This document shows positions 25,747 to 34,389 of a stretch of DNA of 64,000 nt, piece by piece. The stretch spans positions 340,057 through 404,056 of the forward strand of contig WBUL01000001.1 of the NCBI GenBank assembly GCA_008933735.1, read 5' to 3'. Below the pieces are notes generated by a model. The model saw only the letters and a list, made by a program, of their open reading frames with translations, did not search any database and was not told the DNA's origin. The DNA is from Anaerolineae bacterium (GTDB lineage: Bacteria; Chloroflexota; Anaerolineae; Aggregatilineales; J027). Each line of letters starts with the position of its first letter. Position 1 is the stretch's first letter. The translations under genes and the position numbers were made by a program.

Positions 25747-26955
25747 CTACGATCCAGCGGGCACACTGTCACCCACCATGCCTTCAAGAAGCTGCGGCAG
25801 ATACCAGATCTGCTCAGCGGTCGCTACTTCGCCTTCAGCAAGGTAAGCGGTGCCATCCTGCAAATTCAGAGGGCCAACCCACAAATTCAGGCCACCTTCC
25901 TCTCCCTGAGAACCCGCCGCCAGCGCTGCGATAAATTCATCTAACTGTGCAGAAGCTTCTTCGGAGAGCCCAGCGCCCTTGACAAACCCCACCGCTGTTG
26001 TGTCCGGGTTATTCAGGTCGCTCCAATCAGGGGCGTTCCAGTCCCAGGAGGGGGCAAAGGTGCCATCGAGAATGGACTGAATAAGATCTACGTAAGCCGG
26101 GCCCCAGTTGAAATACGGAACACCAAGGCAGGCTTCAGGTGCTTCATCACATGCACCCTGGAAGTCATACGGAATAGCCCACACCGCTTCACCTTCACGG
26201 CTGCGCTGTCCTGCCACCACGATAGCTTCAGTGGTATCAATACCAGAAATCACCACATCCGCACCCCCATTGAAGAAGTCGTTGACAACCTCTGTGGGAT
26301 CGAGGGTAAAACCGGGAATATTAAACCAGAAACCAATCCAGACCACTTCAAAACCGAGATCCGCGCCGCTCATACCACGATAGTTCTCATAGCAGTATTT
26401 CGCGCCAAGATAGGCCGAGGCTGCCAGACGACGGGTTTCATCGTTGATCAGCGGCCCCAGATAGGAAATCTTGCCTGTCTGGGTGGTCAGGGCTGCCGCA
26501 CAGCCTGCCATCATCTTGCCATATTCCATCTCGCCCATAATGTTGGTCACATTGGGAGGCGCATCCCCTGTGAGTACCGCGTCACCGGATACATGCAGGA
26601 AGGTGACATCAGGATACAGCGGGGCAACAGCGTTGACATCGTTTTTGTACTCATCCGAATTTGCGATGATCAACTTGGCACCCTGGTCAACCAGGTCTTC
26701 CACTACCAGTTCCAGAGGGCGATCCGGGCTATCGGCTGGATTAATGCTTTCCACCCAGATCATTTTGGTACCGGGGATATTTTCTTCAACATACAGGCCT
26801 GCTTCATAATGCGCCTGACTCCAACCCCGGTCATCATGCGGACCAACCATCACCAGGCCAAAAACGAACTCTTCATCCTGTGCAACCGAAGTTGCTGCGA
26901 TGGGCAGCAGCCCCACCACAAGTACCAGTATTAAGACATATCGAAAGCGAAACAT
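25747..26955 (-). CDS. BMP-family nucleoside-binding protein (first system)
   Basis: A 402-residue extracytoplasmic binding protein of the BMP/PnrA family. The signal peptide runs to about residue 29 (VLILVLVVGLLPIAATSVAQ). Fold marks: FGLVMVGPHDDRGWSQAHYEAGLYVEE, AKLIIANSDEYKND, LGPLINDETRRLAASAYLGA, then SGIDTTEAIVVAGQ. It has no lipobox Cys, although most BMP proteins of Gram-positives are lipoproteins. AAGGA precedes the ATG at 26955; upstream in-frame codons are not signal-like. It heads an operon with the ATPase and two permeases, and purine nucleosides or bases are the likely ligands given the neighbouring adenine deaminase. Confidence 0.9.
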   Translation of the reverse strand: MFRFRYVLILVLVVGLLPIAATSVAQDEEFVFGLVMVGPHDDRGWSQAHYEAGLYVEENIPGTKMIWVESINPADSPDRPLELVVEDLVDQGAKLIIANSDEYKNDVNAVAPLYPDVTFLHVSGDAVLTGDAPPNVTNIMGEMEYGKMMAGCAAALTTQTGKISYLGPLINDETRRLAASAYLGAKYCYENYRGMSGADLGFEVVWIGFWFNIPGFTLDPTEVVNDFFNGGADVVISGIDTTEAIVVAGQRSREGEAVWAIPYDFQGACDEAPEACLGVPYFNWGPAYVDLIQSILDGTFAPSWDWNAPDWSDLNNPDTTAVGFVKGAGLSEEASAQLDEFIAALAAGSQGEEGGLNLWVGPLNLQDGTAYLAEGEVATAEQIWYLPQLLEGMVGDSVPAGS

Positions 26956-26983
26956 CTTCGTTCCTTTCAATTTTTGCAAATAC

Positions 26984-27012
26984 AGTCTAACGACGCCTGA
27001 CAGGCTTCGCAA
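26984..27012 (-). promoter_or_regulatory. Promoter of the first BMP operon with a small palindrome in the spacer
   Basis: On the minus strand TTGCGA, 17 bases, TAGACT. The spacer holds the inverted repeat GCCTG-t-CAGGC (26995-27005), a possible operator. Confidence 0.55.
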
Positions 27013-27061
27013 CAAATTTGTGCTGAAGAAAGTCATCCTTTTTTCGTGAGTTTTGTATAAA

Positions 27062-27084
27062 CAAAAAAACCCGCTGAAGCGGGT
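27062..27084 (-). terminator. Terminator after the cytochrome oxidase operon
   Basis: On the minus strand ACCCGC - ttca - GCGGGT followed by TTTTTT. About 50 bases beyond the last gene's stop. Confidence 0.85.
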
Positions 27085-27133
27085 CTTGAATAGGGCAAGG
27101 CATCCAATTTTCTGGTCGGTTGACAGTACGTTA

Positions 27134-27922
27134 CTAACGAGGACGCACTGCCGTTTGTACCATGTTTAATATGTCCAATACCCACTGTATGAAGAAGCGC
27201 GTTATCATCAGACCATACCGGATGGGCGGGAAATTAGCCCCAGCCTCCGGGTCTGGTTTGGACTCCAGGGCGGTATTCACCTGTAAATTGAGCAGATAGA
27301 CTATGCCGCCGATGAACAATCCCGTTGCCAGAACCGCCCCAACTACGACTACAGCAAATACCAAGAATTTGACTTCCTGACGCCCGCTGATGGTGACAAT
27401 GCCCAGTAAATTAAATTCACCCTCACCATACGCGGAAGTATCTGCGGTTTCGGCGGTAACCTGATGCTGCTTGGGTAGAAAATCAGCCAGCGGCAGCAGC
27501 CCAAGCGCAATGACCGTTATTGCCAGCACCAGCACCACGATTCCCACCGCAGGCAGTGCCCCCATCAACGGTGTAAGTGGATTATTGCTCACACGGGGAG
27601 CATCCGGGTCAGCCGGAATACGCGGCACGATGGCTCGTTCAGGAAATTTCGTGGGGACACGCCCGTAAATTGCACCCGCGCCCCACAGATAGCCCAGCGC
27701 CCCACCGAACAGCGCAAACATGAACGTGGCCTGGTCATCCCAGAAAATACCTCTATCCCCAATCAGGGGAATGTCGTTCAAAAATTCCCAGCCAATCAGA
27801 TACATAGGAGAGCCAAGAAAATTCTGCCGGATAAACCCGACCACCAACACGGCAATGACCAATCCCACCACAAAGCCAGTGATTGCCCGGAAAAAACCGG
27901 GGTATAAAAGAGGTTTCAACAT
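27134..27922 (-). CDS. Membrane protein of the cytochrome oxidase operon, function unknown
   Basis: A 262-residue protein with about four membrane helices: AITGFVVGLVIAVLVVGFI, MFALFGGALGYLWGAGAIYG, AVGIVVLVLAITVIALGLLPL and FLVFAVVVVGAVLATGLFIGGIVYLL. A short helix-like C-terminus (YGLMITRFFIQWVLDILNM) may be interfacial. It starts four bases after coxA, so it is coupled to the oxidase. It does not show the subunit III motifs and I cannot name a family; an assembly or accessory subunit specific to this lineage is plausible. Confidence 0.75.
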   Translation of the reverse strand: MLKPLLYPGFFRAITGFVVGLVIAVLVVGFIRQNFLGSPMYLIGWEFLNDIPLIGDRGIFWDDQATFMFALFGGALGYLWGAGAIYGRVPTKFPERAIVPRIPADPDAPRVSNNPLTPLMGALPAVGIVVLVLAITVIALGLLPLADFLPKQHQVTAETADTSAYGEGEFNLLGIVTISGRQEVKFLVFAVVVVGAVLATGLFIGGIVYLLNLQVNTALESKPDPEAGANFPPIRYGLMITRFFIQWVLDILNMVQTAVRPR

Positions 27923-27926
27923 TCCT

Positions 27927-29639
27927 TTAATCTCCAGCAGGTTCGTCTGCTAACGAGTCCGCATGGCGATGAGCACCGCCCTCCAGGGTAATCTGGGGAC
28001 GTTCGCCGCGCAGGTATGCATAGGCTTCTTCCGTGCCATAACCATAAGGATCAACAGCCGGAATCGGCTGTTCCAGAAAGTTATGCTTTGGCGGTGGCGA
28101 GGTTACTGTCCACTCCAGGGTGAGCGACTGCCAGGGATTGTTGCCAGCCTTCCTGCCCAACAGCAGCGAGTAAGCAGCATTCACAATAAAGATCAGAGTG
28201 GAGAAGCCCAGGATCATCGAGCCAATAGTCGCCAGACGATTCAGATCAGTAAACTCCTCGGCATACCAACCCACACGACGCGGCATTCCGCTCGCGCCAA
28301 GGAAGTGCATCGGGAAGAAGGTCAGGAAAAAGCCGACGTAAGTAAACGCAAAGTGTACCCGTCCCCAGAAGGCGCTCATCATGCGCCCCGTTACCTTAGG
28401 CCACCAGAAGTACAGGCCTGCGTAAATTCCGAAGACGCTGCCGCCAAACAGGACAAAATGCAGGTGCGCGACCACAAAATAGGTGTCGTGCATATGAACA
28501 TCCACTGGCACCGATGCCAGCATGACGCCGCTAATTCCGCCAATCACAAACATGGAAAGGAAACCCAGCCCAAACAACATAGCCGGCTGAAGGCGAATTT
28601 TGCCTGCCCAGATCGTTCCCAGCCAGCTAAAGATCTTTATCCCCGTCGGCACGGCAATAATCATGGAAGTGACCATGAAGGGAATACGAAGAGTCGGGTT
28701 GAGGCTGGAGAACATATGATGTGCCCACACCAGGAAGCCAAAGAAAGCAATCCCAAACGAGGACATCGCAATCGCCCGGTATCCAAAAATGGGCTTGCGA
28801 GAAAAGACCGACAGCACCTCGGAGAGAATACCCATTGCGGGCAGCACCATGATATACACCGCAGGGTGAGAATAGAACCAGAAGACATTCTGCCACAGCA
28901 GCACATCGCCTTCGCCGCCGCCGGACTGGAAAAAGGAGGTTCCGGCAATACGTTCAAACAGCAGCATGGTAATCCCACCTGCCAGGAAGGGTGTTGCCAG
29001 AATTTGCAGCAGGGCCGTCGCCAGGATCGCCCAGCACAACAAAGGCATCTGCCAGTATCCCATCCCTGGCGCACGCAGATTGACAATGGTGACGACAAAA
29101 TTGACCGCGCCGAGAATCGAGGACAGTCCTAACAGGTGAACCGCAACAATCCACAGGGTTTGCCCATCCGGTGAAATGGCACTCAGAGGAGGATAGGCCG
29201 TCCAACCTGCTTCGGCTGGGCCGACTGCATACCCAAGCAGCAGGATAAAACCTGCCGGGGGAATCAGCCAGAATGCGAACGCATTCAACCAGGGGAAAGC
29301 CATGTCCGCTGCCCCGATCTGCAAGGGTATGATGTAGTTCGCAAACGCCCCGCCCATCGGAATGATAAAAAGAAAGATCATGACGGTGGCGTGCATGGTA
29401 AAGAGCGAGTTATAGGTTGCGCCCTCGAAAAAATCGCCTGCTGCCGGGTTATAGAGTTCGGTGCGGATCAGCAGCGCCAGGGTTCCACCAAAAAGGAAAA
29501 ACAGGAACGCTGTCACCCCGTACTGGATACCGATCACCTTATGGTCGGTACTCCAGGTGAGATACTCCCACCAGGTTGTACGTTCCTCAGCGGCATGTTC
29601 ATGAGTACCTTCATAGACGCCAACTGCATTGGTTGCCAT
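27927..29639 (-). CDS. coxA: Cytochrome c oxidase subunit I (heme-copper oxidase, A2-like)
   Basis: The catalytic subunit, reducing O2 to water with proton pumping. It has 12 or so helices and 570 residues. Visible ligands: low-spin heme His in FTMHATVMIFLF, CuB His and cross-linked Tyr in WFYSHPAVYIMVLPA, the CuB His pair in WAHHMFS, and heme a3/heme a His in HDTYFVVAHLHFVLFGG. The YSHPAVY motif in place of GHPEVY suggests the A2 type, which lacks the usual Glu of the D-channel. The N-terminus is extended by a charged segment (YEGTHEHAAEERTTWWEYL). It follows coxB after 19 bases. Confidence 0.95.
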   Translation of the reverse strand: MATNAVGVYEGTHEHAAEERTTWWEYLTWSTDHKVIGIQYGVTAFLFFLFGGTLALLIRTELYNPAAGDFFEGATYNSLFTMHATVMIFLFIIPMGGAFANYIIPLQIGAADMAFPWLNAFAFWLIPPAGFILLLGYAVGPAEAGWTAYPPLSAISPDGQTLWIVAVHLLGLSSILGAVNFVVTIVNLRAPGMGYWQMPLLCWAILATALLQILATPFLAGGITMLLFERIAGTSFFQSGGGEGDVLLWQNVFWFYSHPAVYIMVLPAMGILSEVLSVFSRKPIFGYRAIAMSSFGIAFFGFLVWAHHMFSSLNPTLRIPFMVTSMIIAVPTGIKIFSWLGTIWAGKIRLQPAMLFGLGFLSMFVIGGISGVMLASVPVDVHMHDTYFVVAHLHFVLFGGSVFGIYAGLYFWWPKVTGRMMSAFWGRVHFAFTYVGFFLTFFPMHFLGASGMPRRVGWYAEEFTDLNRLATIGSMILGFSTLIFIVNAAYSLLLGRKAGNNPWQSLTLEWTVTSPPPKHNFLEQPIPAVDPYGYGTEEAYAYLRGERPQITLEGGAHRHADSLADEPAGD

Positions 29640-29658
29640 AACTTTACTTCCTCACCAC

Positions 29659-30840
29659 TTAATTGTCTTTCGGTGCTGCCAGATACGTCACCAGAATGTC
29701 CAGGTCTTCCGGTGTAATTCGCGTCGCAAAATTCTGCGGCATGATGCCTGCACTATAACCGGAAACCACAAACGCATTCGGATTCAGAATGGAAGTGCGG
29801 ATATACTCTTCCGCAGATTCGTAGCCCGAATAAGTTGCCGCGCGTTCCTCAAGACCGTTCAGCGACGGCCCCTGCCCCATATTCAGGGAATTTGCGTCTG
29901 TTAGTTGATGGCAGGTATTGCAGCCATATGTGGCAAATAAACTGCGCCCTAACGCCTTGAGTGCATCCAGGTTTTCGAGTGCTTCCTGACGCTGGCGTTC
30001 CTTTTCACGTTCGATTTCGCGCAGCCCTTCAAGGAACTGCTCATATTCTTCATCGGTGACGACGAAGGCCTTGCCGCGCATCCGCCCATGCAGTGCTCCA
30101 CACAGTTCAGCACATACGACATCGTAGCCAAAATCCAACTCATCCAACTGGTCAACCGTCAGTGTGGGGTCATAAATATCAATCACGCTGGGATCAGGCA
30201 GTCCAGTATGTTCATTGGGAGTAAAGCGCAAATTGGTGGTGCGCCCCGGCATAACATCCTGTTTAACCCGGAAAGCGGGCACCCAGAAAGCGTGAATCAC
30301 ATCCAGGCTGTTCATACTCAGCTTAACCGCTTCATCTTCCGGGACGACCAGAATGTGATTAATCTTCAAAACATACTGCTCATCAGGATACTCAAAGCTC
30401 CAGAAAAACTGCTGCCCGGTGACTTTGATTTCTTTTTCGTTATCTTTGGCTTCAGTTGTGTCAACCAGCACCTGAAAACTATAGATAGTCAGAACAAAAA
30501 CGATGATGGCGGGAATGATTGTCCAGACGATTTCCAGGGTATTGTTGCCGTGAATTGGCGGGCCATCCGTGTCATCATCCTTGTCCCGCATGAATCCATA
30601 ACGGACAGCGAAGTAAAATATGCAGGTTTCTACCAGCAGGAAGATAAACGTTCCAATTGCCAGCATAAAGCGAAACAGGTTGTCTACCGCGTCAGCTTCC
30701 ACTGTCGCAGCTTCCGGCATAAACCATTCCGCCCCATACAGGTACACGAATACGCTGATAACAGTCCACACGATAACGGCGACCACAATCAACGGATAAT
30801 TGATAGTCTGATTCTGCTCAGGCCTCTTCGCTACACTCAT
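29659..30840 (-). CDS. coxB: Cytochrome c oxidase subunit II fused to cytochrome c (caa3-type)
   Basis: A 393-residue electron-entry subunit. Two N-terminal helices (YPLIVVAVIVWTVISVFVYLY; FMLAIGTFIFLLVETCIFYF) anchor the cupredoxin domain with the CuA ligands CAELCGALHGRM and the earlier HAFWVPAFRVKQDVMPG. A charged linker rich in Glu/Arg (EFLEGLREIEREKERQRQE) leads to a C-terminal class I cytochrome c: heme motif YGCNTCHQL and Met ligand in AGIMPQNF. This is the caa3 arrangement. AAGG lies before the ATG. No subunit III gene is in the window. Confidence 0.95.
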   Translation of the reverse strand: MSVAKRPEQNQTINYPLIVVAVIVWTVISVFVYLYGAEWFMPEAATVEADAVDNLFRFMLAIGTFIFLLVETCIFYFAVRYGFMRDKDDDTDGPPIHGNNTLEIVWTIIPAIIVFVLTIYSFQVLVDTTEAKDNEKEIKVTGQQFFWSFEYPDEQYVLKINHILVVPEDEAVKLSMNSLDVIHAFWVPAFRVKQDVMPGRTTNLRFTPNEHTGLPDPSVIDIYDPTLTVDQLDELDFGYDVVCAELCGALHGRMRGKAFVVTDEEYEQFLEGLREIEREKERQRQEALENLDALKALGRSLFATYGCNTCHQLTDANSLNMGQGPSLNGLEERAATYSGYESAEEYIRTSILNPNAFVVSGYSAGIMPQNFATRITPEDLDILVTYLAAPKDN

Positions 30841-30860
30841 ACACCTTTGCCTAAACTAAG

Positions 30861-30888
30861 TTAATAAAAAGACACCGCTATGTGACAA
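30861..30888 (-). promoter_or_regulatory. Promoter of the cytochrome oxidase operon
   Basis: On the minus strand TTGTCA, 16 bases, TATTAA. The -35 box overlaps the CRP-type palindrome described separately. Confidence 0.45.
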
Positions 30889-30896
30889 CTTTCACA
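30881..30896. promoter_or_regulatory. CRP/FNR-family operator in the oxidase promoter
   Basis: TGTGA - caactt - TCACA, a perfect match to the CRP-class TGTGA-N6-TCACA palindrome, over the -35 region of the cox promoter. This placement could allow either class II activation or repression; the regulator is not in the window. Confidence 0.65.
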
Positions 30897-30937
30897 ACGC
30901 CCTACAAATGTACTGAATTTGTCGGGTTTCGTCAAAA

Positions 30938-32134
30938 TTAGTTTTTGAGTCGAATCTGGTAGATTGCACCGGCATCATCGTCAGAAACGTACAGGTTGCC
31001 GTCGCCAGACATGATAACGCCCCAGGGACGCCCACGCAAATCACCCGGTTCTTCGCTCAGCCACCACCCTTCGCCGAAATATTCAAAGTCGTCACTGACC
31101 AGTTCACCCGTCGCCGGGTCAACATCGAGTCGCAAAAGACCTAAACCAACCTGCTTTCCGGCCTTATTAACGCCCCCATGCAGCGTAACGAACACATCCC
31201 CCTGATATTTCTCAGGAGCATCAGGATTGGCATAAAATGCCAATCCGCTGATATTACCCTGGGGGTCAAGTGTCACTAACGGTTGGAGGACACTCTCACA
31301 CCCACCCGCGAAGTTCGGGTCAGCAAGGATGCCAGCATGACAGGCAGGCCACCCCGCAAAATCACCATTTTGAACCGCATAGAGGCTTTCCGGTACATCC
31401 TGCGAAAAACCGGGGCGTCCCTGTACGGCGACCCAGATCTGCTGGTTCACCGGGTTCACCGCCAGCGCCGTCGGATAGTACAAGCCACTGGCAAAAGTGC
31501 GCTCGTTGCTCCCATCAAGCGCATAGACCAGCACCGCCGCCCGCCGCGAATCGGTTTCATCGCAGCCCGCGCAGCTTGCCTCCACCGTCACATAAAGCTC
31601 GTTGTCGTGAATCAGCAGCGCGTACATATTGCTAATTTCCTCATCCTGGTTGCGCCCTGCCGGAAGGTCGTCAATGATGATTTGCTTTTCCACGACCTCA
31701 TACTTCTCATCCAGACGCACGCGACTCACTTGGCTGGCTTCCGCCAGATACAGCCATCCGTTATGGAACGCCAGACCTGTCGGCACGGCTAATCCATCCA
31801 GAACAGTAATTTTTTTGTCAGCTACGTGATCTCCATCTTCATCTGGCAGTGCCACCACGCGGCCTGCTCCACGATCCGAGACAAACAGGACGTTTGTTTC
31901 TGGCTGAACTGCCATGTAACGAGGGGCAGACAGATCCATTGCAAAAACAGTGATCTCAAAGTCGTCTGGCACGGCAACCCCTGGGACTTTTTCACCAGTA
32001 CGGAGAAAACGTTTATCCGGCAGCCCTCCCAGTGCCACAAAAACAATTCCCAGGACAGCAGAAATAATGGCCAGCACACCAAGAAAATACGCCTGCAAGC
32101 GCATCCGTCGCTTGAGTTGAAGTTCGGTTACCAT
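30938..32134 (-). CDS. Membrane-anchored PQQ-sugar-dehydrogenase-like beta-propeller
   Basis: A 398-residue protein with one N-terminal membrane helix (YFLGVLAIISAVLGIVFVALGGL) and an extracytoplasmic six-bladed propeller of the GDH/SMP-30/sorbosone dehydrogenase group: FEITVFAMDLSAPRYMAVQP, LFVSDRGAGRVVALPDEDGDHVAD, GLAVPTGLAFHNGWLYLAEA, and the late RGRPWGVIMSGDGNLYVSDDDAGAIYQI. A substrate or PQQ dependence is not proven. Start: ATG with weak GGA; an in-frame GTG lies 15 bases upstream. It lies upstream of the oxidase operon on the same strand and could feed electrons to it, which is speculative. Confidence 0.78.
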   Translation of the reverse strand: MVTELQLKRRMRLQAYFLGVLAIISAVLGIVFVALGGLPDKRFLRTGEKVPGVAVPDDFEITVFAMDLSAPRYMAVQPETNVLFVSDRGAGRVVALPDEDGDHVADKKITVLDGLAVPTGLAFHNGWLYLAEASQVSRVRLDEKYEVVEKQIIIDDLPAGRNQDEEISNMYALLIHDNELYVTVEASCAGCDETDSRRAAVLVYALDGSNERTFASGLYYPTALAVNPVNQQIWVAVQGRPGFSQDVPESLYAVQNGDFAGWPACHAGILADPNFAGGCESVLQPLVTLDPQGNISGLAFYANPDAPEKYQGDVFVTLHGGVNKAGKQVGLGLLRLDVDPATGELVSDDFEYFGEGWWLSEEPGDLRGRPWGVIMSGDGNLYVSDDDAGAIYQIRLKN

Positions 32135-32267
32135 TGTTCCAGATTTCACGAGTGTTTGTGAGAATTATCGCATATGGTCGCGCTGATGACTAGGTTGGTG
32201 TTATTATGGCTGTTAGCAATTAGCTTTTAGCAGTTAGAGGGGTGTGCTGACTGCTCAGGAGATCATG

Positions 32268-33062
32268 ATGCGGCGTTTGTCTATGCTTTTTCTGCTGATC
32301 CTCTTTCTCTTCTCAGCCTGCCAGGAAAAGGAAGCCCAGGTACCTTTGCCCACCGAGGCCAAACCGGAGGAAGTCCAAACAGCGATCATTAAGACTCAAA
32401 ACGCCCCACCCCCCGGTTTCGACAGCATCGCCTTTAACCCAATTGACTACAACCGTGAAAAACTGCCGGGCTGGGCATTTGAAGTAACGGTCACTTTTAC
32501 CGGTCAGTACACCGTTACAGGGGAAGAAGCGACAGGTTACATGCTGATGCGGGTATGGGAAAACAGTGTTTTGCGGCAGCGGCGGGTGCTGCTGCAATTT
32601 GATGGGGAGGCGCTTTCCGGCAGTGTAACCCGTATTGAGGCAGTGCGGGTTGAAAATGATTTTTACCTGGTCGATTCTAACCGCATCTGTACTATTAATA
32701 ATGAAGCAGCACAGGACATCGCGACTCTGTCTGCGGGGCGTATTGTAGGCGGGTTTACGCTGGCGATTCCCACCGGGCGTGTTGACCAGCTTCTTGAGTT
32801 TCCTGCCTACCAATATGGATTCGATAAAAACAACCTTCAGATCAGCATCTTCCAGGAACAACCCAGCACAGTAGACATCTTAGGGGGCGAAGCGTGGCTC
32901 ATTCCTGAACTCAATGTGGTTGGACGGTTCGGCGTCGGCATGAATGTCCATAATGCCAAAATCCTGTTTGGCGAAAACGCGGTTACGGGCGAATTGAACT
33001 ACCAGTACAATCTGGTCGATGTGAATGAGACCCAGGACATCGCCATCCCAAACGGCTGTTAA
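32268..33062 (+). CDS. Lipoprotein of unknown function
   Basis: A 264-residue secreted lipoprotein: signal MRRLSMLFLLILFLFSAC with lipobox FSAC, then a charged/Pro linker. The mature region repeats beta-strand patterns (WAFEVTVTFTGQYTVTGEEA, MLMRVWENSVLRQRRVLLQF, ELNYQYNLVDVNE). I do not recognise a family. AGGAG at 32257-32261 lies six bases before this ATG; an ATG three bases earlier is an alternative. It is monocistronic, upstream of dnaN. Confidence 0.72.
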   Translation: MRRLSMLFLLILFLFSACQEKEAQVPLPTEAKPEEVQTAIIKTQNAPPPGFDSIAFNPIDYNREKLPGWAFEVTVTFTGQYTVTGEEATGYMLMRVWENSVLRQRRVLLQFDGEALSGSVTRIEAVRVENDFYLVDSNRICTINNEAAQDIATLSAGRIVGGFTLAIPTGRVDQLLEFPAYQYGFDKNNLQISIFQEQPSTVDILGGEAWLIPELNVVGRFGVGMNVHNAKILFGENAVTGELNYQYNLVDVNETQDIAIPNGC

Positions 33063-33077
33063 TTAAATGTTCTAATC

Positions 33078-33086
33078 TGCTATAAT
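33078..33086 (+). promoter_or_regulatory. Extended -10 promoter of dnaN
   Basis: TGCTATAAT, a perfect extended -10, with only a weak -35 region (inside the end of the lipoprotein gene). Confidence 0.6.
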
Positions 33087-33123
33087 TTGGGGATACTTTG
33101 TTTCCCGATACCATGAGGCTGAT

Positions 33124-34254
33124 ATGCGTGTTTCGGTTTTGCAAGAAAATCTTTATAAAGGCTTGAGCATCGTCAACCGGGCTGTTCCTTCTCGCCCGAC
33201 CTTACCTGTCCTCGCCAATGTGTTATTAGTGACCGATAACCAGCGGCTCAAGCTCTCCGCAACGAACCTTGAACTGGGGATCACCTGCTGGATAGGTGCC
33301 AAGGTGGAAGAGGAAGGAGCGACAACAGCCCCATCCCGCACGCTGTTGGATTTAGTCAGCAATCTTTCTCCGGAACGGGTTGACCTCTCGCTGAATCCGC
33401 GAAACCAGGTCATGAATCTGAAATGTGGCAGCACAACTGCCAACATCAAATGTGTTGATGCCTCTGAATACCCGCTGGTGCCGGAAGCCGATAGCAGCCG
33501 GGGTGTAGCCATCCCAGCCGATGCTTTTAAGGAAATGGTGTCGCACGTGGATTTTGCTGCGGCAAAAGAAGATAATCGTCCAGTGCTGACAGGTATTCTC
33601 ACACGCTTCGAAGAGGATAAGGTCACGATGGCCTCAGCCGATGGCTTTCGTCTGTCGGTGCGGCACACCCTGCTTGAAGCGCCAGTACAGGAGCGTACTG
33701 AGATTATCATCCCCTCCCGTACCCTCACTGAAGTTGCCCGTATTATCAGCGATAATGACCCGCATGTGCTTATCTCCCTGCCAGAGGGCCGCAATCAGGT
33801 CATGTTCCATCTCGCTGACGTAGATATTGTGTCCAGCCTGATTGAAGGTGTATTTCCGGAATACGAGGCCATTATCCCGCGTAAACATGCTACCGTGACC
33901 CAGGTCTACACTGACGAACTGCTTCGCGCCTGCAAACGGTCAGAGGTTTTTGCCAAGGATGCTGCTAACGCTGCCAAAATTGTCATTAATCCAGCGGAAG
34001 CTGGCCCCGGCAGTATCCTGGTAACTGCTACGTCCCAGGAAAAAGGCGACAATCGCGGCCTTGTGGACGCTTCAGTAGACGGGGATGAACTGGAAATCTC
34101 GTTTAACATCCGCTACCTCATTGATGTGCTGTCGGTTATTAAGGAGGATCAAGTCATCCTGGAAACCAGCGGCTCCGCGATGCCAGGGATCGTTCGTCCG
34201 GTGGGACGTGACGATTTTCTTCATGTCATTATGCCTATGTCCACAGGGCGTTAA
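33124..34254 (+). CDS. dnaN: DNA polymerase III sliding clamp (beta subunit)
   Basis: The 376-residue clamp that tethers the replicative polymerase. Family marks: MRVSVLQENLYKGLSIVNRAVPSRPTLPVLANVLL at the N-terminus, YPLVPE, EDNRPVLTGILTRFEE, ADGFRLSVR, EGVFPEYEAIIPR and the C-terminal MPMSTGR-like end (VIMPMSTGR). It stands alone rather than beside dnaA or recF, as happens in some lineages. GAGG precedes the ATG. Intact. Confidence 0.96.
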   Translation: MRVSVLQENLYKGLSIVNRAVPSRPTLPVLANVLLVTDNQRLKLSATNLELGITCWIGAKVEEEGATTAPSRTLLDLVSNLSPERVDLSLNPRNQVMNLKCGSTTANIKCVDASEYPLVPEADSSRGVAIPADAFKEMVSHVDFAAAKEDNRPVLTGILTRFEEDKVTMASADGFRLSVRHTLLEAPVQERTEIIIPSRTLTEVARIISDNDPHVLISLPEGRNQVMFHLADVDIVSSLIEGVFPEYEAIIPRKHATVTQVYTDELLRACKRSEVFAKDAANAAKIVINPAEAGPGSILVTATSQEKGDNRGLVDASVDGDELEISFNIRYLIDVLSVIKEDQVILETSGSAMPGIVRPVGRDDFLHVIMPMSTGR

Positions 34255-34357
34255 ATTTCTATGAAAAATGAACGGGTAGGGTTTTCGATTCCGCGACTCT
34301 GCATTAACTTTAAGAGGGGGCATCACGTTGTTATGACCGCCCTGTCCGTTCGAAATA

Positions 34358-34366
34358 TGTTACACT
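34358..34366 (+). promoter_or_regulatory. Extended -10 promoter of the first single-domain response regulator
   Basis: TGTTACACT, an extended -10, 24 bases before the ATG; no good -35. Confidence 0.4.
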
Positions 34367-34389
34367 CATAGAGTGACTTCGGAGAAAAG

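Noticed and set aside
27963-29132. 389-codon open frame on the plus strand across coxA
   Set aside because: Opposite strand of a clear coxA; low-complexity His/Gln/Arg composition, no ribosome-binding site, no family likeness.
32205-32238. TTAGCAATTAGC / TTTTAGCAGTTAG repeat
   Set aside because: Short imperfect simple repeat in a 95-base gap; no array structure and no other copies noticed.
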